From: Oceanospirillum linum
Lineage (GTDB): Bacteria; Pseudomonadota; Gammaproteobacteria; Pseudomonadales; Halomonadaceae
Assembly (NCBI RefSeq): GCF_900182785.1
Contig: NZ_FXTS01000009.1
Coordinates: 62,001 to 126,000, forward strand
DNA length: 64,000 bases
Direction: 5' to 3'
Shown here one piece after another: positions 12,863 through 22,578 of the stretch (positions within the stretch are counted from its first letter, which is position 1; the number at the start of each line of letters is the position of its first letter). Made by a program: the position numbers and the translations under genes. The notes below the pieces were generated by a model. The model was not told where the DNA came from. It searched no databases and saw nothing but the letters and a program-made list of their open reading frames with translations.

Positions 12863-14794
12863 ATGGGCCGCATTATCGGTATCGACTTAGGTACAACCAA
12901 CTCTTGTGTTGCTGTAATGGATGGCGAAAAAGCCAAGGTGATTGAGAACGCTGAAGGCGATCGCACCACCCCATCAATTATCGCTTTCACTGAAGACAAC
13001 GAAACACTGGTAGGCCAGTCTGCCAAACGTCAGGCAGTGACAAACCCGAATAATACTCTGTTTGCGGTTAAGCGCCTGATTGGTCGCCGGTTTGAAGATG
13101 ATGTTGTACAGAAAGACATCAAAATGGTGCCTTATACCATCTCTAAAGCCGACAATGGTGATGCTTGGGTTGAGGTAAAAGGCGACAAGAAAGCACCACC
13201 TCAGATCTCTGCAGAAGTTCTGAAGAAAATGAAGAAAACTGCAGAAGACTATCTGGGTGAAGAAGTAACTGAAGCTGTTATTACGGTTCCTGCATACTTT
13301 AACGACTCCCAGCGTCAGGCTACTAAAGATGCCGGTAAGATTGCAGGTCTGGAAGTTAAGCGGATCATCAATGAGCCAACCGCTGCTGCTCTGGCATACG
13401 GTATGGACAAAGCCCGCGGCGACCGCACTGTGGCTGTATATGATCTGGGTGGTGGTACGTTTGATATCTCTATCATTGAGATCGCAGAAGTCGACGGCGA
13501 GCACCAGTTTGAAGTACTGGCGACTAACGGTGACACCTTCCTGGGTGGTGAGGATTTCGATCTGGCGGTGATCAACTACCTGGCCGACGAGTTCAAAAAA
13601 GAGTCCGGTATCGATCTGCATAATGATCCTCTGGCTCTGCAACGTCTGAAAGAAGCCGGTGAGAAAGCGAAGATCGAACTGTCCAGCAGTCAGCAGACAG
13701 ACGTGAATCTGCCGTACATCACTGCAGATGCCACCGGTCCTAAGCACCTGAACGTAAAACTGACCCGTGCTAAGCTGGAATCACTGGTAGAAGATCTGGT
13801 TCAGCGCTCTCTGGCACCGTGCGAAATCGCGCTGAAAGATGCCGGTCTGTCCACGTCTGAAATTGATGACGTGATCCTGGTCGGCGGTCAGACCCGTATG
13901 CCTCAGGTGCAGGCGAAAGTTGCTGAGTTCTTCGGCAAAGAGCCACGTAAAGATGTTAACCCTGACGAAGCGGTAGCCATCGGTGCGTCTATTCAGGGTG
14001 GTGTACTGGCCGGTGACGTGAAAGACGTACTGCTGCTTGACGTAACGCCTCTGACTCTGGGTATTGAGACTATGGGTGGCGTTGCGACTCCGGTTATCGA
14101 TAAAAACACCACGATCCCGACTAAGAAGTCTCAGGTGTTCTCGACTGCAGACGACAACCAGACTGCTGTAACTATTCACGTGGTGCAGGGTGAGCGCAAG
14201 CAGGCGACGCAGAACAAATCTCTGGGCCGTTTCGATCTGGCAGATATCCCACCGGCTCCACGTGGTGTACCTCAGATTGAAGTTACCTTCGATATCGATG
14301 CGAACGGTATTCTGAACGTAAGCGCGAAAGATAAGGCGACGGGTAAAGAGCAGTCCATCGTGATCAAGGCTTCTTCAGGTCTGTCGGATGACGAAGTAGA
14401 GCAGATGGTTCAGGATGCGGAAGCAAACGCTGAAGCAGATAAGAAGTTTGAAGAGCTGGTGCAAACCCGTAACCAGGGCGACACCATGTTGCATGCCACT
14501 AAGAAAACCTTAGAGGAAGCAGGCGACAAGGCGACAGCTGAAGAGAAAGAGAAGATCGAAGCGGCGATTAAAGATCTGGAAGAAGCACTGAAAGGTGATG
14601 ATGCGGACGATATCAAAGCTAAGACTAACGCCCTGACGGAAGCTTCCGGTGAGCTGGCTCAAAAGCTCTACGCTGAGCAGGCCGCTGAAGCCCAGCAGGG
14701 TGAGGGTGGCGAGCAGGCTGCTGATCAGGGTTCTGCTAAAGCAGATGATGTGGTTGACGCTGAGTTCGAAGAAGTTAAAGACGACAAAAAATAA
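12863..14794 (+). CDS. dnaK: chaperone DnaK (Hsp70)
   Basis: A 643-residue Hsp70. The ATPase domain (about 1-385) has IIGIDLGTTNSCVAVMDG, VAVYDLGGGTFDISI and VILVGGQTRMP; the linker is DVLLLDVTPL; the substrate-binding domain and helical lid follow, with an acidic end (DDVVDAEFEEVKDDKK) that is typical and serves client folding. Good ribosome site (CCGGAG). It works with GrpE and DnaJ, encoded on either side, in folding and in control of the heat-shock sigma factor. Confidence 0.99.
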   Translation: MGRIIGIDLGTTNSCVAVMDGEKAKVIENAEGDRTTPSIIAFTEDNETLVGQSAKRQAVTNPNNTLFAVKRLIGRRFEDDVVQKDIKMVPYTISKADNGDAWVEVKGDKKAPPQISAEVLKKMKKTAEDYLGEEVTEAVITVPAYFNDSQRQATKDAGKIAGLEVKRIINEPTAAALAYGMDKARGDRTVAVYDLGGGTFDISIIEIAEVDGEHQFEVLATNGDTFLGGEDFDLAVINYLADEFKKESGIDLHNDPLALQRLKEAGEKAKIELSSSQQTDVNLPYITADATGPKHLNVKLTRAKLESLVEDLVQRSLAPCEIALKDAGLSTSEIDDVILVGGQTRMPQVQAKVAEFFGKEPRKDVNPDEAVAIGASIQGGVLAGDVKDVLLLDVTPLTLGIETMGGVATPVIDKNTTIPTKKSQVFSTADDNQTAVTIHVVQGERKQATQNKSLGRFDLADIPPAPRGVPQIEVTFDIDANGILNVSAKDKATGKEQSIVIKASSGLSDDEVEQMVQDAEANAEADKKFEELVQTRNQGDTMLHATKKTLEEAGDKATAEEKEKIEAAIKDLEEALKGDDADDIKAKTNALTEASGELAQKLYAEQAAEAQQGEGGEQAADQGSAKADDVVDAEFEEVKDDKK

Positions 14795-14815
14795 GTCGTT
14801 TTAAGCTAAGGAATG

Positions 14816-14846
14816 CAAGAACGCGGGAAACTCTCCCGCGTTCTTG
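14816..14846 (+). promoter_or_regulatory. 13-bp hairpin between dnaK and dnaJ
   Basis: CAAGAACGCGGGA, five-base loop, TCCCGCGTTCTTG: a perfect 13-bp stem but no immediate T run. It could be a partial terminator, RNA-processing site or 3' stabiliser that sets dnaJ lower than dnaK. Confidence 0.6.
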
Positions 14847-14901
14847 TATCCGAATCTTTTTCAGCTCCCTTTCCTCTTTCATAACCTATGGTTAGCTAGC
14901 A

Positions 14902-16050
14902 ATGTCAAAACGTGATTACTACGAGATTCTGGGTGTTTCCAAGGATGACGACGAAAAAGCCATTAAAAAAGCTTATCGTCGCCTGGCGATGAAATATCAT
15001 CCGGACCGTAACCCGGATGACGAAGAAGCGGCGGAGAAATTTCGTGAAGCGACCGAGGCCTACGATATTCTGACGACCCCGGAAAAACGCTCGGCGTATG
15101 ACCAGTATGGTCATGCCGGTGTTGATGGTCAGTCAGGCTACGGCGGAGGTGGTTTCGGTGGTGGTGCCGGTGCCGGTGGTTTTGGTGATATTTTCGGTGA
15201 CGTATTCGGTGATATTTTTGGTGGCGGCGGTGGTCGTCATGATCCGAGTGCCCCGCAGCGTGGCTCTGACCTGAGATATCGTCTGGATCTTAATCTTGAA
15301 GAAGCTGTGCACGGTACGACTGTCAGCATTAAGGTGCCGACACTGGTCGAGTGTGATAGCTGTCATGGCACCGGCTCTGCCGATGGCTCTGCTCCTGTGA
15401 CCTGCTCAACCTGTGGTGGTCATGGTCAGGTACGTATGCAGCAGGGTTTCTTCTCTGTACAGCAGACTTGTCCGAGCTGTCATGGTCGCGGTACTGAGAT
15501 TAAGAACCCTTGCCGTAAGTGTCATGGTGATGGCCGTGTTCAGGAGCAGAAAACCCTGTCCGTTAAAATCCCGCCAGGTGTTGATACCGGAGATCGTATT
15601 CGCCTTTCCGGTGAAGGTGAGGCCGGTGCCAATGGTGGACCTGCCGGTGATCTATATGTTCAGGTGAGTGTACGCCAGCATGAAATCTTTGAGCGTGATG
15701 GTCGTGATCTCTACTGCGAAGTGCCGGTTTCCTTTGTGGATGCTGCCCTTGGTGGTGAGCTCGAGGTGCCGACTCTGGATGGTCGCGTTAAGCTGAAGAT
15801 TCCGGCGGAAACTCAGACAGGTAAGCTGTTCCGGTTACGGGGTAAAGGTGTTAAGCCTGTGCGTGGTGGTGCTCAGGGTGATCTGCTGTGTAAGGTTTTG
15901 GTGGAAACGCCGGTGGATCTTACGGATCGCCAGAAGGAGCTGCTGCGTGAGTTCAAGGAAAGTATGGAAGATACCCAGGGCCGTCACTCACCAAAAACCA
16001 ATAGTTGGTTTGATTCGGTGAAAAAGTTCTTTGAAGACTTTAAGAACTAA
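14902..16050 (+). CDS. dnaJ: chaperone DnaJ (Hsp40)
   Basis: A 382-residue type I Hsp40. The J domain has YEILGVSKD and the HPD triad near residue 34; a Gly/Phe-rich region follows (about 75-110); then four CxxCxGxG repeats (CDSCHGTG, CSTCGGHG, CPSCHGRG, CRKCHGDG) hold two zinc ions at about 145-210; the C-terminal substrate-binding domains end near 360. It delivers clients to DnaK and stimulates its ATPase. Strong terminator downstream. Confidence 0.98.
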   Translation: MSKRDYYEILGVSKDDDEKAIKKAYRRLAMKYHPDRNPDDEEAAEKFREATEAYDILTTPEKRSAYDQYGHAGVDGQSGYGGGGFGGGAGAGGFGDIFGDVFGDIFGGGGGRHDPSAPQRGSDLRYRLDLNLEEAVHGTTVSIKVPTLVECDSCHGTGSADGSAPVTCSTCGGHGQVRMQQGFFSVQQTCPSCHGRGTEIKNPCRKCHGDGRVQEQKTLSVKIPPGVDTGDRIRLSGEGEAGANGGPAGDLYVQVSVRQHEIFERDGRDLYCEVPVSFVDAALGGELEVPTLDGRVKLKIPAETQTGKLFRLRGKGVKPVRGGAQGDLLCKVLVETPVDLTDRQKELLREFKESMEDTQGRHSPKTNSWFDSVKKFFEDFKN

Positions 16051-16070
16051 GCGTTAAAATCAAAGCTCGG

Positions 16071-16130
16071 CAGGAAGCATTGTTCGCAGTGATAACCTTG
16101 TATCGCTGTGGATCGCTTCCTGTTTTTATT
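16071..16130 (+). terminator. terminator after dnaJ
   Basis: CAGGAAGC at 16071 pairs with GCTTCCTG at 16115-16122, with an inner CGCAGTGATA/TATCGCTGTG pairing, followed by TTTTTATTTC. Confidence 0.75.
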
Positions 16131-16196
16131 TCTGCACTGTTTTTTTTCAGTATTCGTTTTCTCCCCGATTAAGGGATATCTGACTAGAGGTGAGTT

Positions 16197-16997
16197 ATGG
16201 CACCTGTTCAACTGGATTCACAGGCCTTATGGCGTGAGATTCAAGAGGAAGCCCGTCTGGAAGCTGAGCGGGAGCCGTTTCTGGCAAGTTATTTTCACAG
16301 TACTATCATCGGGCATAATGATCTTGCCGGGGCACTATCCTACCTATTGGCGATGAAGCTTGGCGATGATGTACTGTCCGCCGTCAGTGTTCGTGAACTC
16401 ATCGAAGAAGCCTTCGAAAGTGAGTGTCAGATTATTCGTTCGACCTGTCAGGATATTGTGGCGGTCCGTGAGCGTGACCCGGCAATTACTCAGCTTTCCA
16501 CTGTATTGCTCTACCTGAAAGGCTTCCATGCGCTACAGGCTTATCGGGTTGCTCATTGTATGTGGTGCCATGGCCGTCGCTCTATGGCGCTCTATCTGCA
16601 GAGTCGTATCAGCCAGGTTTTTCAGGTGGATATTCATCCGGCAGCAAAGATCGGGCGGGGAGTCATGTTCGATCATGCAACGGGTATCGTGATCGGTGAA
16701 ACCTGTGTTATCGAGGATGACGTTTCTATTCTGCAGAATGTTACCCTGGGTGGGACCGGTAAAGACTGCGGTGATCGCCACCCTAAGATTCGTGAAGGCG
16801 TTCTGATTGCGGCAGGGGCCAAGATCTTCGGCAATATTGAGATCGGTGCCGGTGCCAAAGTCGGTGGTGGCTCTGTGGTGCTGGAAGATGTGCCGCCGCA
16901 CACAACGGTCGTGGGTGTGCCTGCGAAAATTGTGGGCAGCTCAGGCTGCGAGAAACCTGCGCTGGATATGAATCAGCAAATCTCTAATTCCGAATAG
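16197..16997 (+). CDS. cysE: serine O-acetyltransferase
   Basis: A 266-residue enzyme making O-acetylserine from serine and acetyl-CoA, the first step of cysteine synthesis. It has the N-terminal helical domain (LWREIQEEARLEAEREPFLA) and a left-handed beta-helix with hexapeptide repeats; DIHPAAKIGRGVMFDHATGI and VIGETCVIEDDVSI carry the catalytic His, and GGTGKDCGDRHPKI follows. Full length matches the E. coli enzyme. ATG with GAGGTGAG ribosome site. Its place between dnaJ and dapB is not the usual one; it has its own upstream terminator and so likely its own promoter. Confidence 0.96.
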   Translation: MAPVQLDSQALWREIQEEARLEAEREPFLASYFHSTIIGHNDLAGALSYLLAMKLGDDVLSAVSVRELIEEAFESECQIIRSTCQDIVAVRERDPAITQLSTVLLYLKGFHALQAYRVAHCMWCHGRRSMALYLQSRISQVFQVDIHPAAKIGRGVMFDHATGIVIGETCVIEDDVSILQNVTLGGTGKDCGDRHPKIREGVLIAAGAKIFGNIEIGAGAKVGGGSVVLEDVPPHTTVVGVPAKIVGSSGCEKPALDMNQQISNSE

Positions 16998-17053
16998 CCA
17001 CGTAAGCTGCTTTATTAAGCGTTTTATCAAGAGAAGCATAAAAGGATATCAAG

Positions 17054-17857
17054 ATGATCAAAGTAGCCGTAATCGGTGCCGCAGGTCGTATGGGTAAAAC
17101 CAATATTGAAGCGATCACACAAGCTGAAGGCGTTACGCTGGGTGCCGCTATTGTCGAGCCGGATAGTAGTCTTATCGGTGTTGATGCCGGTGAAATGGCG
17201 GGTGTTGGTAAGCTTGGAGTAGCGGTTGTTGGTTCTCTTGAGGCCGCGAAGGATGATTTCGATGTACTGATCGATTTTACCGCACCACAGGTTACCCTGA
17301 CTAACCTTGCCTTCTGTGCTGAGCATGGCAAAAAGATTGTTATTGGTACAACAGGCCTGAACGACCAGGAGAAGGCTGAGCTGGAATCCTTTGCTGATAA
17401 AGTGGCGATCATGTTTGCACCTAACATGAGTGTCGGCGTGAATGTCACTTTGAAGTTGTTGGAGATGGCGGCAAGTGTATTGGGTGATGATTATGATGTG
17501 GAGATTATCGAGGCCCACCATCGTCATAAAGTAGACTCACCATCCGGCACGGCGCTTCGTATGGGTGAGGCCGTAGCTGATGCCCTGGGTCGTGACCTGA
17601 AAGAGTGTGCCGTTTATGGTCGTGAAGGTCAGATTGGCCCGCGTACGCAAAAAGAGATCGGTTTTGAAACGATTCGTGCCGGTGATGTTGTTGGAGATCA
17701 TACGGTTCTGTTTGCTACCGAAGGTGAGCGAGTGGAGATTACTCATAAAGCTTCCAGCCGTATGACGTTTGCTAAGGGTGCTGTTCGTGCCTGTAACTGG
17801 CTGGCCAATAAAGAAAAGGGCCTGTTTGATATGCAGGATGTGCTGAGCCTGAAGTAA
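17054..17857 (+). CDS. dapB: 4-hydroxy-tetrahydrodipicolinate reductase
   Basis: A 267-residue NAD(P)H-dependent enzyme of lysine and meso-diaminopimelate synthesis. N-terminal Rossmann motif AVIGAAGRMGKT, then VLIDFTAP, GTTGLNDQ, APNMSVGVN and the catalytic EAHHRHKVDSPSGTALRMGE. The ATG follows AAAGGATATCAAG. Standard position upstream of carAB. Confidence 0.98.
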   Translation: MIKVAVIGAAGRMGKTNIEAITQAEGVTLGAAIVEPDSSLIGVDAGEMAGVGKLGVAVVGSLEAAKDDFDVLIDFTAPQVTLTNLAFCAEHGKKIVIGTTGLNDQEKAELESFADKVAIMFAPNMSVGVNVTLKLLEMAASVLGDDYDVEIIEAHHRHKVDSPSGTALRMGEAVADALGRDLKECAVYGREGQIGPRTQKEIGFETIRAGDVVGDHTVLFATEGERVEITHKASSRMTFAKGAVRACNWLANKEKGLFDMQDVLSLK

Positions 17858-18004
17858 AGTTTGGCTCAGAGTGAACTGGCTGCAGCCCCTATGTTTTCAG
17901 GCTTCCTGAAAAATAAGGCAAAGGAAGTCATGGACGCGGCCTGCTAAATTGCCTAAAATATGGCGGATTACTGGCCAGGCTAAGGGCCAAATCACACCAA
18001 ATTA

Positions 18005-18045
18005 TAAAAAAGCGGGATGGAACTATGTTTCATCTCGCTTTTTTG
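18005..18045 (+). terminator. terminator or attenuator between dapB and carA
   Basis: AAAAAGCGGGATGGA pairs (with G-U pairs) with TCATCTCGCTTTTTT, leaving a T6 tail. It can end dapB transcription; 85 bases before carA, an attenuator role is also possible. Confidence 0.75.
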
Positions 18046-18129
18046 CAGCTGTAGGTCGAGGTTTTGCAGTAATAACCTTTACAGTGCAGAGCTTATCAGA
18101 TCAGAATCGCGCGACGGGAGGAGGTTGAC

Positions 18130-19275
18130 TTGAACAGACCAGCCATATTGGCCCTTGAAGACGGAAGTGTATTTCAGGGTGTGGCCATTGGTAATGATGG
18201 CATCACCAGTGGCGAGGTGGTATTTAACACCTCAATGACCGGATATCAGGAAATCCTGACGGATCCATCCTATACCAAACAGATTGTTACCCTCACTTAT
18301 CCTCATATTGGCAACACTGGCACGAACAGCGAAGATGTTGAATCCGATAGTGTTTGTGCTTCTGGTCTTATTATTCGTGATCTGCCTCTGCTGGCCAGCA
18401 GCTTCCGCAACCAGAAATCACTGGATGACTACCTGAAAGAGAACGGTATTGTTGCGATCGCTGATATTGATACCCGCCGCCTGACCCGGATTCTTCGTGA
18501 AAAGGGCTCTCTGCGTGGCGCTATCGTCGCCGGTAGTGATGTTTCTGAAACACAGGCTCTGGAAGCCGCTAAGGCGTTCCCTGGCCTGAAGGGCATGGAT
18601 CTGGCCAAAGAAGTGACTACCCGTCAGTCATACCGCTGGAGCCAGTCAAGCTGGGAGTTGGGCAAAGGTTATGCCCATCGCGATGACAGCGACCTGCCTA
18701 TGCACGTGGTGGCCTATGACTACGGTGTGAAATACAACATTCTGCGTATGTTGGTTGAGCGTGGCTGTCAGTTGACCGTTGTTCCGGCACAGACGCCTGC
18801 CAGTGAAGTGCTGGCGCTGAAACCTGATGGTGTATTTTTATCTAATGGCCCGGGTGATCCTGAGCCATGCGATTATGCCATCACCGCGATTAAAGAGATT
18901 CTGGAAACAGATATCCCTGTATTTGGCATCTGCCTGGGTCACCAGCTACTGGCGCTGGCCAGTGGCGCGCAAACTGAAAAAATGAAGTTTGGTCACCACG
19001 GTGCTAACCACCCGGTGCAGAGCTTGGACGACAAAACGGTCATGATCACCAGCCAGAACCACGGTTTTGCGGTTGACGAAAGCAGCTTGCCAGCCAATCT
19101 GCGTACGACGCACAAATCGTTATTTGACGGTTCTCTGCAAGGTATTGAGCGTACCGATAAGAAAGCGTTCAGCTTTCAGGGGCACCCTGAAGCAAGCCCC
19201 GGCCCACGCGATGTAGCGCCTCTGTTCGATCGTTTTATCGATAACATCAAGGACTATGTGGAAAAGCGCGGTTAA
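18130..19275 (+). CDS. carA: carbamoyl-phosphate synthase small subunit
   Basis: A 381-residue glutaminase subunit that feeds ammonia to CarB for arginine and pyrimidine synthesis. The start is TTG at 18130 behind a very strong GGGAGGAGG; TTG starts are also known for carA in E. coli. N-terminal domain begins NRPAILALEDGSVFQGVAIG; the class I amidotransferase domain has FGICLGHQLLALASG with the nucleophile Cys near 270 and FQGHPEASPGP with the catalytic His-x-Glu pair. Confidence 0.98.
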   Translation: MNRPAILALEDGSVFQGVAIGNDGITSGEVVFNTSMTGYQEILTDPSYTKQIVTLTYPHIGNTGTNSEDVESDSVCASGLIIRDLPLLASSFRNQKSLDDYLKENGIVAIADIDTRRLTRILREKGSLRGAIVAGSDVSETQALEAAKAFPGLKGMDLAKEVTTRQSYRWSQSSWELGKGYAHRDDSDLPMHVVAYDYGVKYNILRMLVERGCQLTVVPAQTPASEVLALKPDGVFLSNGPGDPEPCDYAITAIKEILETDIPVFGICLGHQLLALASGAQTEKMKFGHHGANHPVQSLDDKTVMITSQNHGFAVDESSLPANLRTTHKSLFDGSLQGIERTDKKAFSFQGHPEASPGPRDVAPLFDRFIDNIKDYVEKRG

Positions 19276-19353
19276 CAGTATTTGATGCGACCCGGTTAGC
19301 CGGGTTCCTGATGCTGAACTGATACCAACCGAATTTTTAGTGTGTGAGCGACC

Positions 19354-22300
19354 ATGCCAAAACGTACCGACATAGAAAGTATTCTGATTCTGGGCGCAGG
19401 CCCAATCATCATTGGTCAGGCCTGTGAGTTTGACTATTCCGGCGCACAGGCTTGTAAAGCCCTGCGTGAAGAGGGTTACCGTGTCATTCTGGTGAACTCT
19501 AATCCTGCGACCATCATGACTGACCCGGCAATGGCTGATGCGACCTACATCGAGCCTATCACCTGGCAAACCGTTGCTAAGATCATCGAAAAAGAGCGCC
19601 CGGATGCCGTTTTGCCGACCATGGGTGGTCAGACCGCATTGAACTGTGCACTGGATCTGGAAAAGCATGGTGTTCTGGAAGAGTTTGGTGTTGAGATGAT
19701 CGGTGCAAACGCCGATACCATCGATAAAGCGGAAAATCGTGAGCGTTTTGACCAGGCGATGAAAAACATCGGTCTGGAGTGCCCGCGTGCAGATATTGCA
19801 CATACCATGGAAGAAGCCTGGGACGTACAGTCCAAGCTGGGTTTTCCATGCATTATCCGCCCTTCTTTCACTATGGGAGGTACCGGCGGCGGTATCGCGT
19901 ATAACAAAGAAGAGTTTGAAGAGATCTGTACCCGTGGTCTTGATCTGTCACCTACCAGTGAGTTATTGATCGACGAGTCTCTGATCGGCTGGAAAGAGTA
20001 CGAGATGGAGGTTGTACGTGATAAAAACGACAACTGCATCATCGTATGTGCTATCGAGAACTTTGATGCCATGGGTGTACATACCGGTGATTCCATCACC
20101 GTTGCTCCGGCACAGACCCTGACCGATAAAGAATACCAGATCATGCGTGATGCCTCCCTTGCGGTACTGCGTGAAATCGGTGTAGAGACGGGTGGTTCTA
20201 ACGTTCAGTTCGGTATGGACCCTAAAACCGGTCGCATGGTCGTGATTGAGATGAATCCGCGTGTTTCCCGCTCATCGGCGCTGGCATCAAAAGCAACGGG
20301 TTTCCCTATTGCTAAAATTGCCGCAAAACTAGCCGTGGGTTATACCCTGGATGAGCTGCAGAATGATATTACCGGTGGTCGCACTCCGGCATCATTCGAG
20401 CCGTCTATTGACTATGTTGTGACTAAAATCCCTCGTTTCACCTTTGAGAAATTCCCTCAGGCTAATGACCGTCTGACCACTCAGATGAAATCTGTGGGTG
20501 AGGTTATGGCTATTGGCCGTACACTTCAGGAGTCGATGCAGAAGGCGCTGCGTGGTTTGGAAGTAGGTTCTAACGGCTTTGATCCGATTCTGGATAAGAC
20601 CGAAGAAGACTACATGGACAAGCTGAAAGGTGAGTTGCAGAACCCTGGCGCTGACCGTATCTGGTATATCGGTGACGCATTCCGTCTTGGTATGTCTGTA
20701 GAAGAGTTATATGGCATTACCGGTGTGGACCCATGGTTCCTGGTTCAGATCGAAGACATTATTAAAGATGAGCAGCGTGTCGCTAAGATGGGCATGGCAG
20801 ACCTGTCTGAAGATGTGATCTTCCGTCTGAAGCGTAAGGGCTTCTCAGATGCGCGCCTTGCTGACTTACTGGATGTATCTGAAAAAGAGTTCCGTAAACT
20901 GCGTCAGAAGCTGGGTGTTCGTCCGGTTTATAAGCGTGTTGATACCTGTGCCGCAGAATTCGCTTCCGACACCGCTTATATGTACTCCACTTATGAAGAA
21001 GAGTGTGAGGCAGATCCGAGTGACCGTGAGAAGATCATGGTCATTGGTGGTGGCCCTAACCGTATTGGTCAGGGTATCGAGTTTGACTACTGCTGCGTAC
21101 ATGCTGCTCTGGCTGCCCGTGAAGACGGTTACGAAACCATTATGGTGAACTGTAACCCTGAAACGGTTTCTACAGATTATGATACGTCTGATCGCCTGTT
21201 CTTCGAGCCGATCACCTTAGAAGACGTGTTGGAAATCGTTGATAAAGAGCAGCCAAAAGGTGTGATCGTGCAGTTTGGTGGCCAAACGCCACTGAAACTG
21301 GCCCGTGAACTGGAAGCGGCTGGCGTACCGATTATTGGTACTACGCCTGACGCAATTGACCGGGCGGAAGACCGCGAGCGCTTCCAGAAAATGATTGAGC
21401 GTCTAGAGCTGAAGCAGCCGCCTAATGCGACAGCCCGTAGCCTGGACGAAGCTCTGCTGCTGGCTCAGAAAATCGGTTATCCACTGGTTGTTCGCCCGTC
21501 CTATGTTCTGGGTGGCCGTGCCATGGAGATCGTATATAGCGATGAAGAGCTGAATCGCTACATGAATACTGCGGTTAAGGTCTCTAACGACAGCCCGGTT
21601 CTGCTGGATCATTTCCTGAATGCTGCGATTGAGATTGATGTTGATGCGGTTTCAGACGGTAAGCAGGTGGTTATCGGCAGTATTATGCAGCACATTGAGC
21701 AGGCCGGTGTTCACTCCGGTGACTCGGCTTGTTCTCTGCCTCCTTACAGCCTGCCATCTGATGTTCAGGATCAGATGCGGGATATGATTAAACGGATGGC
21801 TTTGGAGCTGGGTGTTGTCGGCCTGATGAACGTTCAGCTGGCTTGGCAGGATGGTGAGATCTATGTGATCGAAGTGAACCCTCGTGCATCCCGTACTGTG
21901 CCATTTGTTTCCAAGTGCATCGGCACGTCGCTGGCGAAAATTGCGGCACGTTGTATGACGGGAATCTCTCTGGAAGAGCAAGGCTTTACCAAAGAGATCA
22001 TTCCAACATTGTTTAACGTAAAAGAAGCCGTATTCCCGTTCAATAAGTTTCAGGGCGTTGATCCGATTCTGAGTCCTGAGATGAAATCTACCGGTGAGGT
22101 GATGGGAACCGGTGACACGTTTGCCGAGGCTTTCCTGAAAGCTCAGCAAGGTGCTGGTGAGCAGATGCCACGGGATGGTGGTCGTGCCATTCTTAGTGTT
22201 CGTGAAGCAGACAAGGCAGCGGTTCTTGATGTTGCTAAGTCACTGCAGAAGCTGGGCTTTGAACTACTGGCAACCCGTGGTACTGCAAAAGTTCTGGAAG

Positions 22301-22578
22301 ATGCAAATATTCCGGTTCAGGTTGTCAACAAGGTGAATGAAGGTCGTCCTCACCTGGTGGATATGCTGAAAAATGATGAAATTTCCTATGTACTGAATAC
22401 GACGGAAGGCCGTAAAGCGATTGCTGACTCGTCTACTATACGTCGTACGGCGCTACAGCATAAAGTTGCCTACACCACAACATTGGCAGCCGCTAAAGCA
22501 GTGTGCATGGCACTGGAGTATGGTGACGAGATTAATGTGCGTCGCCTGCAGGACATACATTCAGGAGTAAACGCATGA
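19354..22578 (+). CDS. carB: carbamoyl-phosphate synthase large subunit
   Basis: A 1074-residue protein of normal length with two homologous ATP-grasp halves (ILILGAGPIIIGQACEFDYS at the start, MVIGGGPNRIGQGIEFDYC near residue 560) and a C-terminal MGS-like allosteric domain (ILSVREADKAAVLDVAKSL). It makes carbamoyl phosphate from bicarbonate, ammonia and two ATP. Follows carA by 78 bases and overlaps greA by four bases (GCATGAAG). Confidence 0.99.
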   Translation: MPKRTDIESILILGAGPIIIGQACEFDYSGAQACKALREEGYRVILVNSNPATIMTDPAMADATYIEPITWQTVAKIIEKERPDAVLPTMGGQTALNCALDLEKHGVLEEFGVEMIGANADTIDKAENRERFDQAMKNIGLECPRADIAHTMEEAWDVQSKLGFPCIIRPSFTMGGTGGGIAYNKEEFEEICTRGLDLSPTSELLIDESLIGWKEYEMEVVRDKNDNCIIVCAIENFDAMGVHTGDSITVAPAQTLTDKEYQIMRDASLAVLREIGVETGGSNVQFGMDPKTGRMVVIEMNPRVSRSSALASKATGFPIAKIAAKLAVGYTLDELQNDITGGRTPASFEPSIDYVVTKIPRFTFEKFPQANDRLTTQMKSVGEVMAIGRTLQESMQKALRGLEVGSNGFDPILDKTEEDYMDKLKGELQNPGADRIWYIGDAFRLGMSVEELYGITGVDPWFLVQIEDIIKDEQRVAKMGMADLSEDVIFRLKRKGFSDARLADLLDVSEKEFRKLRQKLGVRPVYKRVDTCAAEFASDTAYMYSTYEEECEADPSDREKIMVIGGGPNRIGQGIEFDYCCVHAALAAREDGYETIMVNCNPETVSTDYDTSDRLFFEPITLEDVLEIVDKEQPKGVIVQFGGQTPLKLARELEAAGVPIIGTTPDAIDRAEDRERFQKMIERLELKQPPNATARSLDEALLLAQKIGYPLVVRPSYVLGGRAMEIVYSDEELNRYMNTAVKVSNDSPVLLDHFLNAAIEIDVDAVSDGKQVVIGSIMQHIEQAGVHSGDSACSLPPYSLPSDVQDQMRDMIKRMALELGVVGLMNVQLAWQDGEIYVIEVNPRASRTVPFVSKCIGTSLAKIAARCMTGISLEEQGFTKEIIPTLFNVKEAVFPFNKFQGVDPILSPEMKSTGEVMGTGDTFAEAFLKAQQGAGEQMPRDGGRAILSVREADKAAVLDVAKSLQKLGFELLATRGTAKVLEDANIPVQVVNKVNEGRPHLVDMLKNDEISYVLNTTEGRKAIADSSTIRRTALQHKVAYTTTLAAAKAVCMALEYGDEINVRRLQDIHSGVNA

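Noticed and set aside
12974..13747. 257-codon frame antisense to dnaK
   Set aside because: Mirror of DnaK coding sequence, no domain recognisable.
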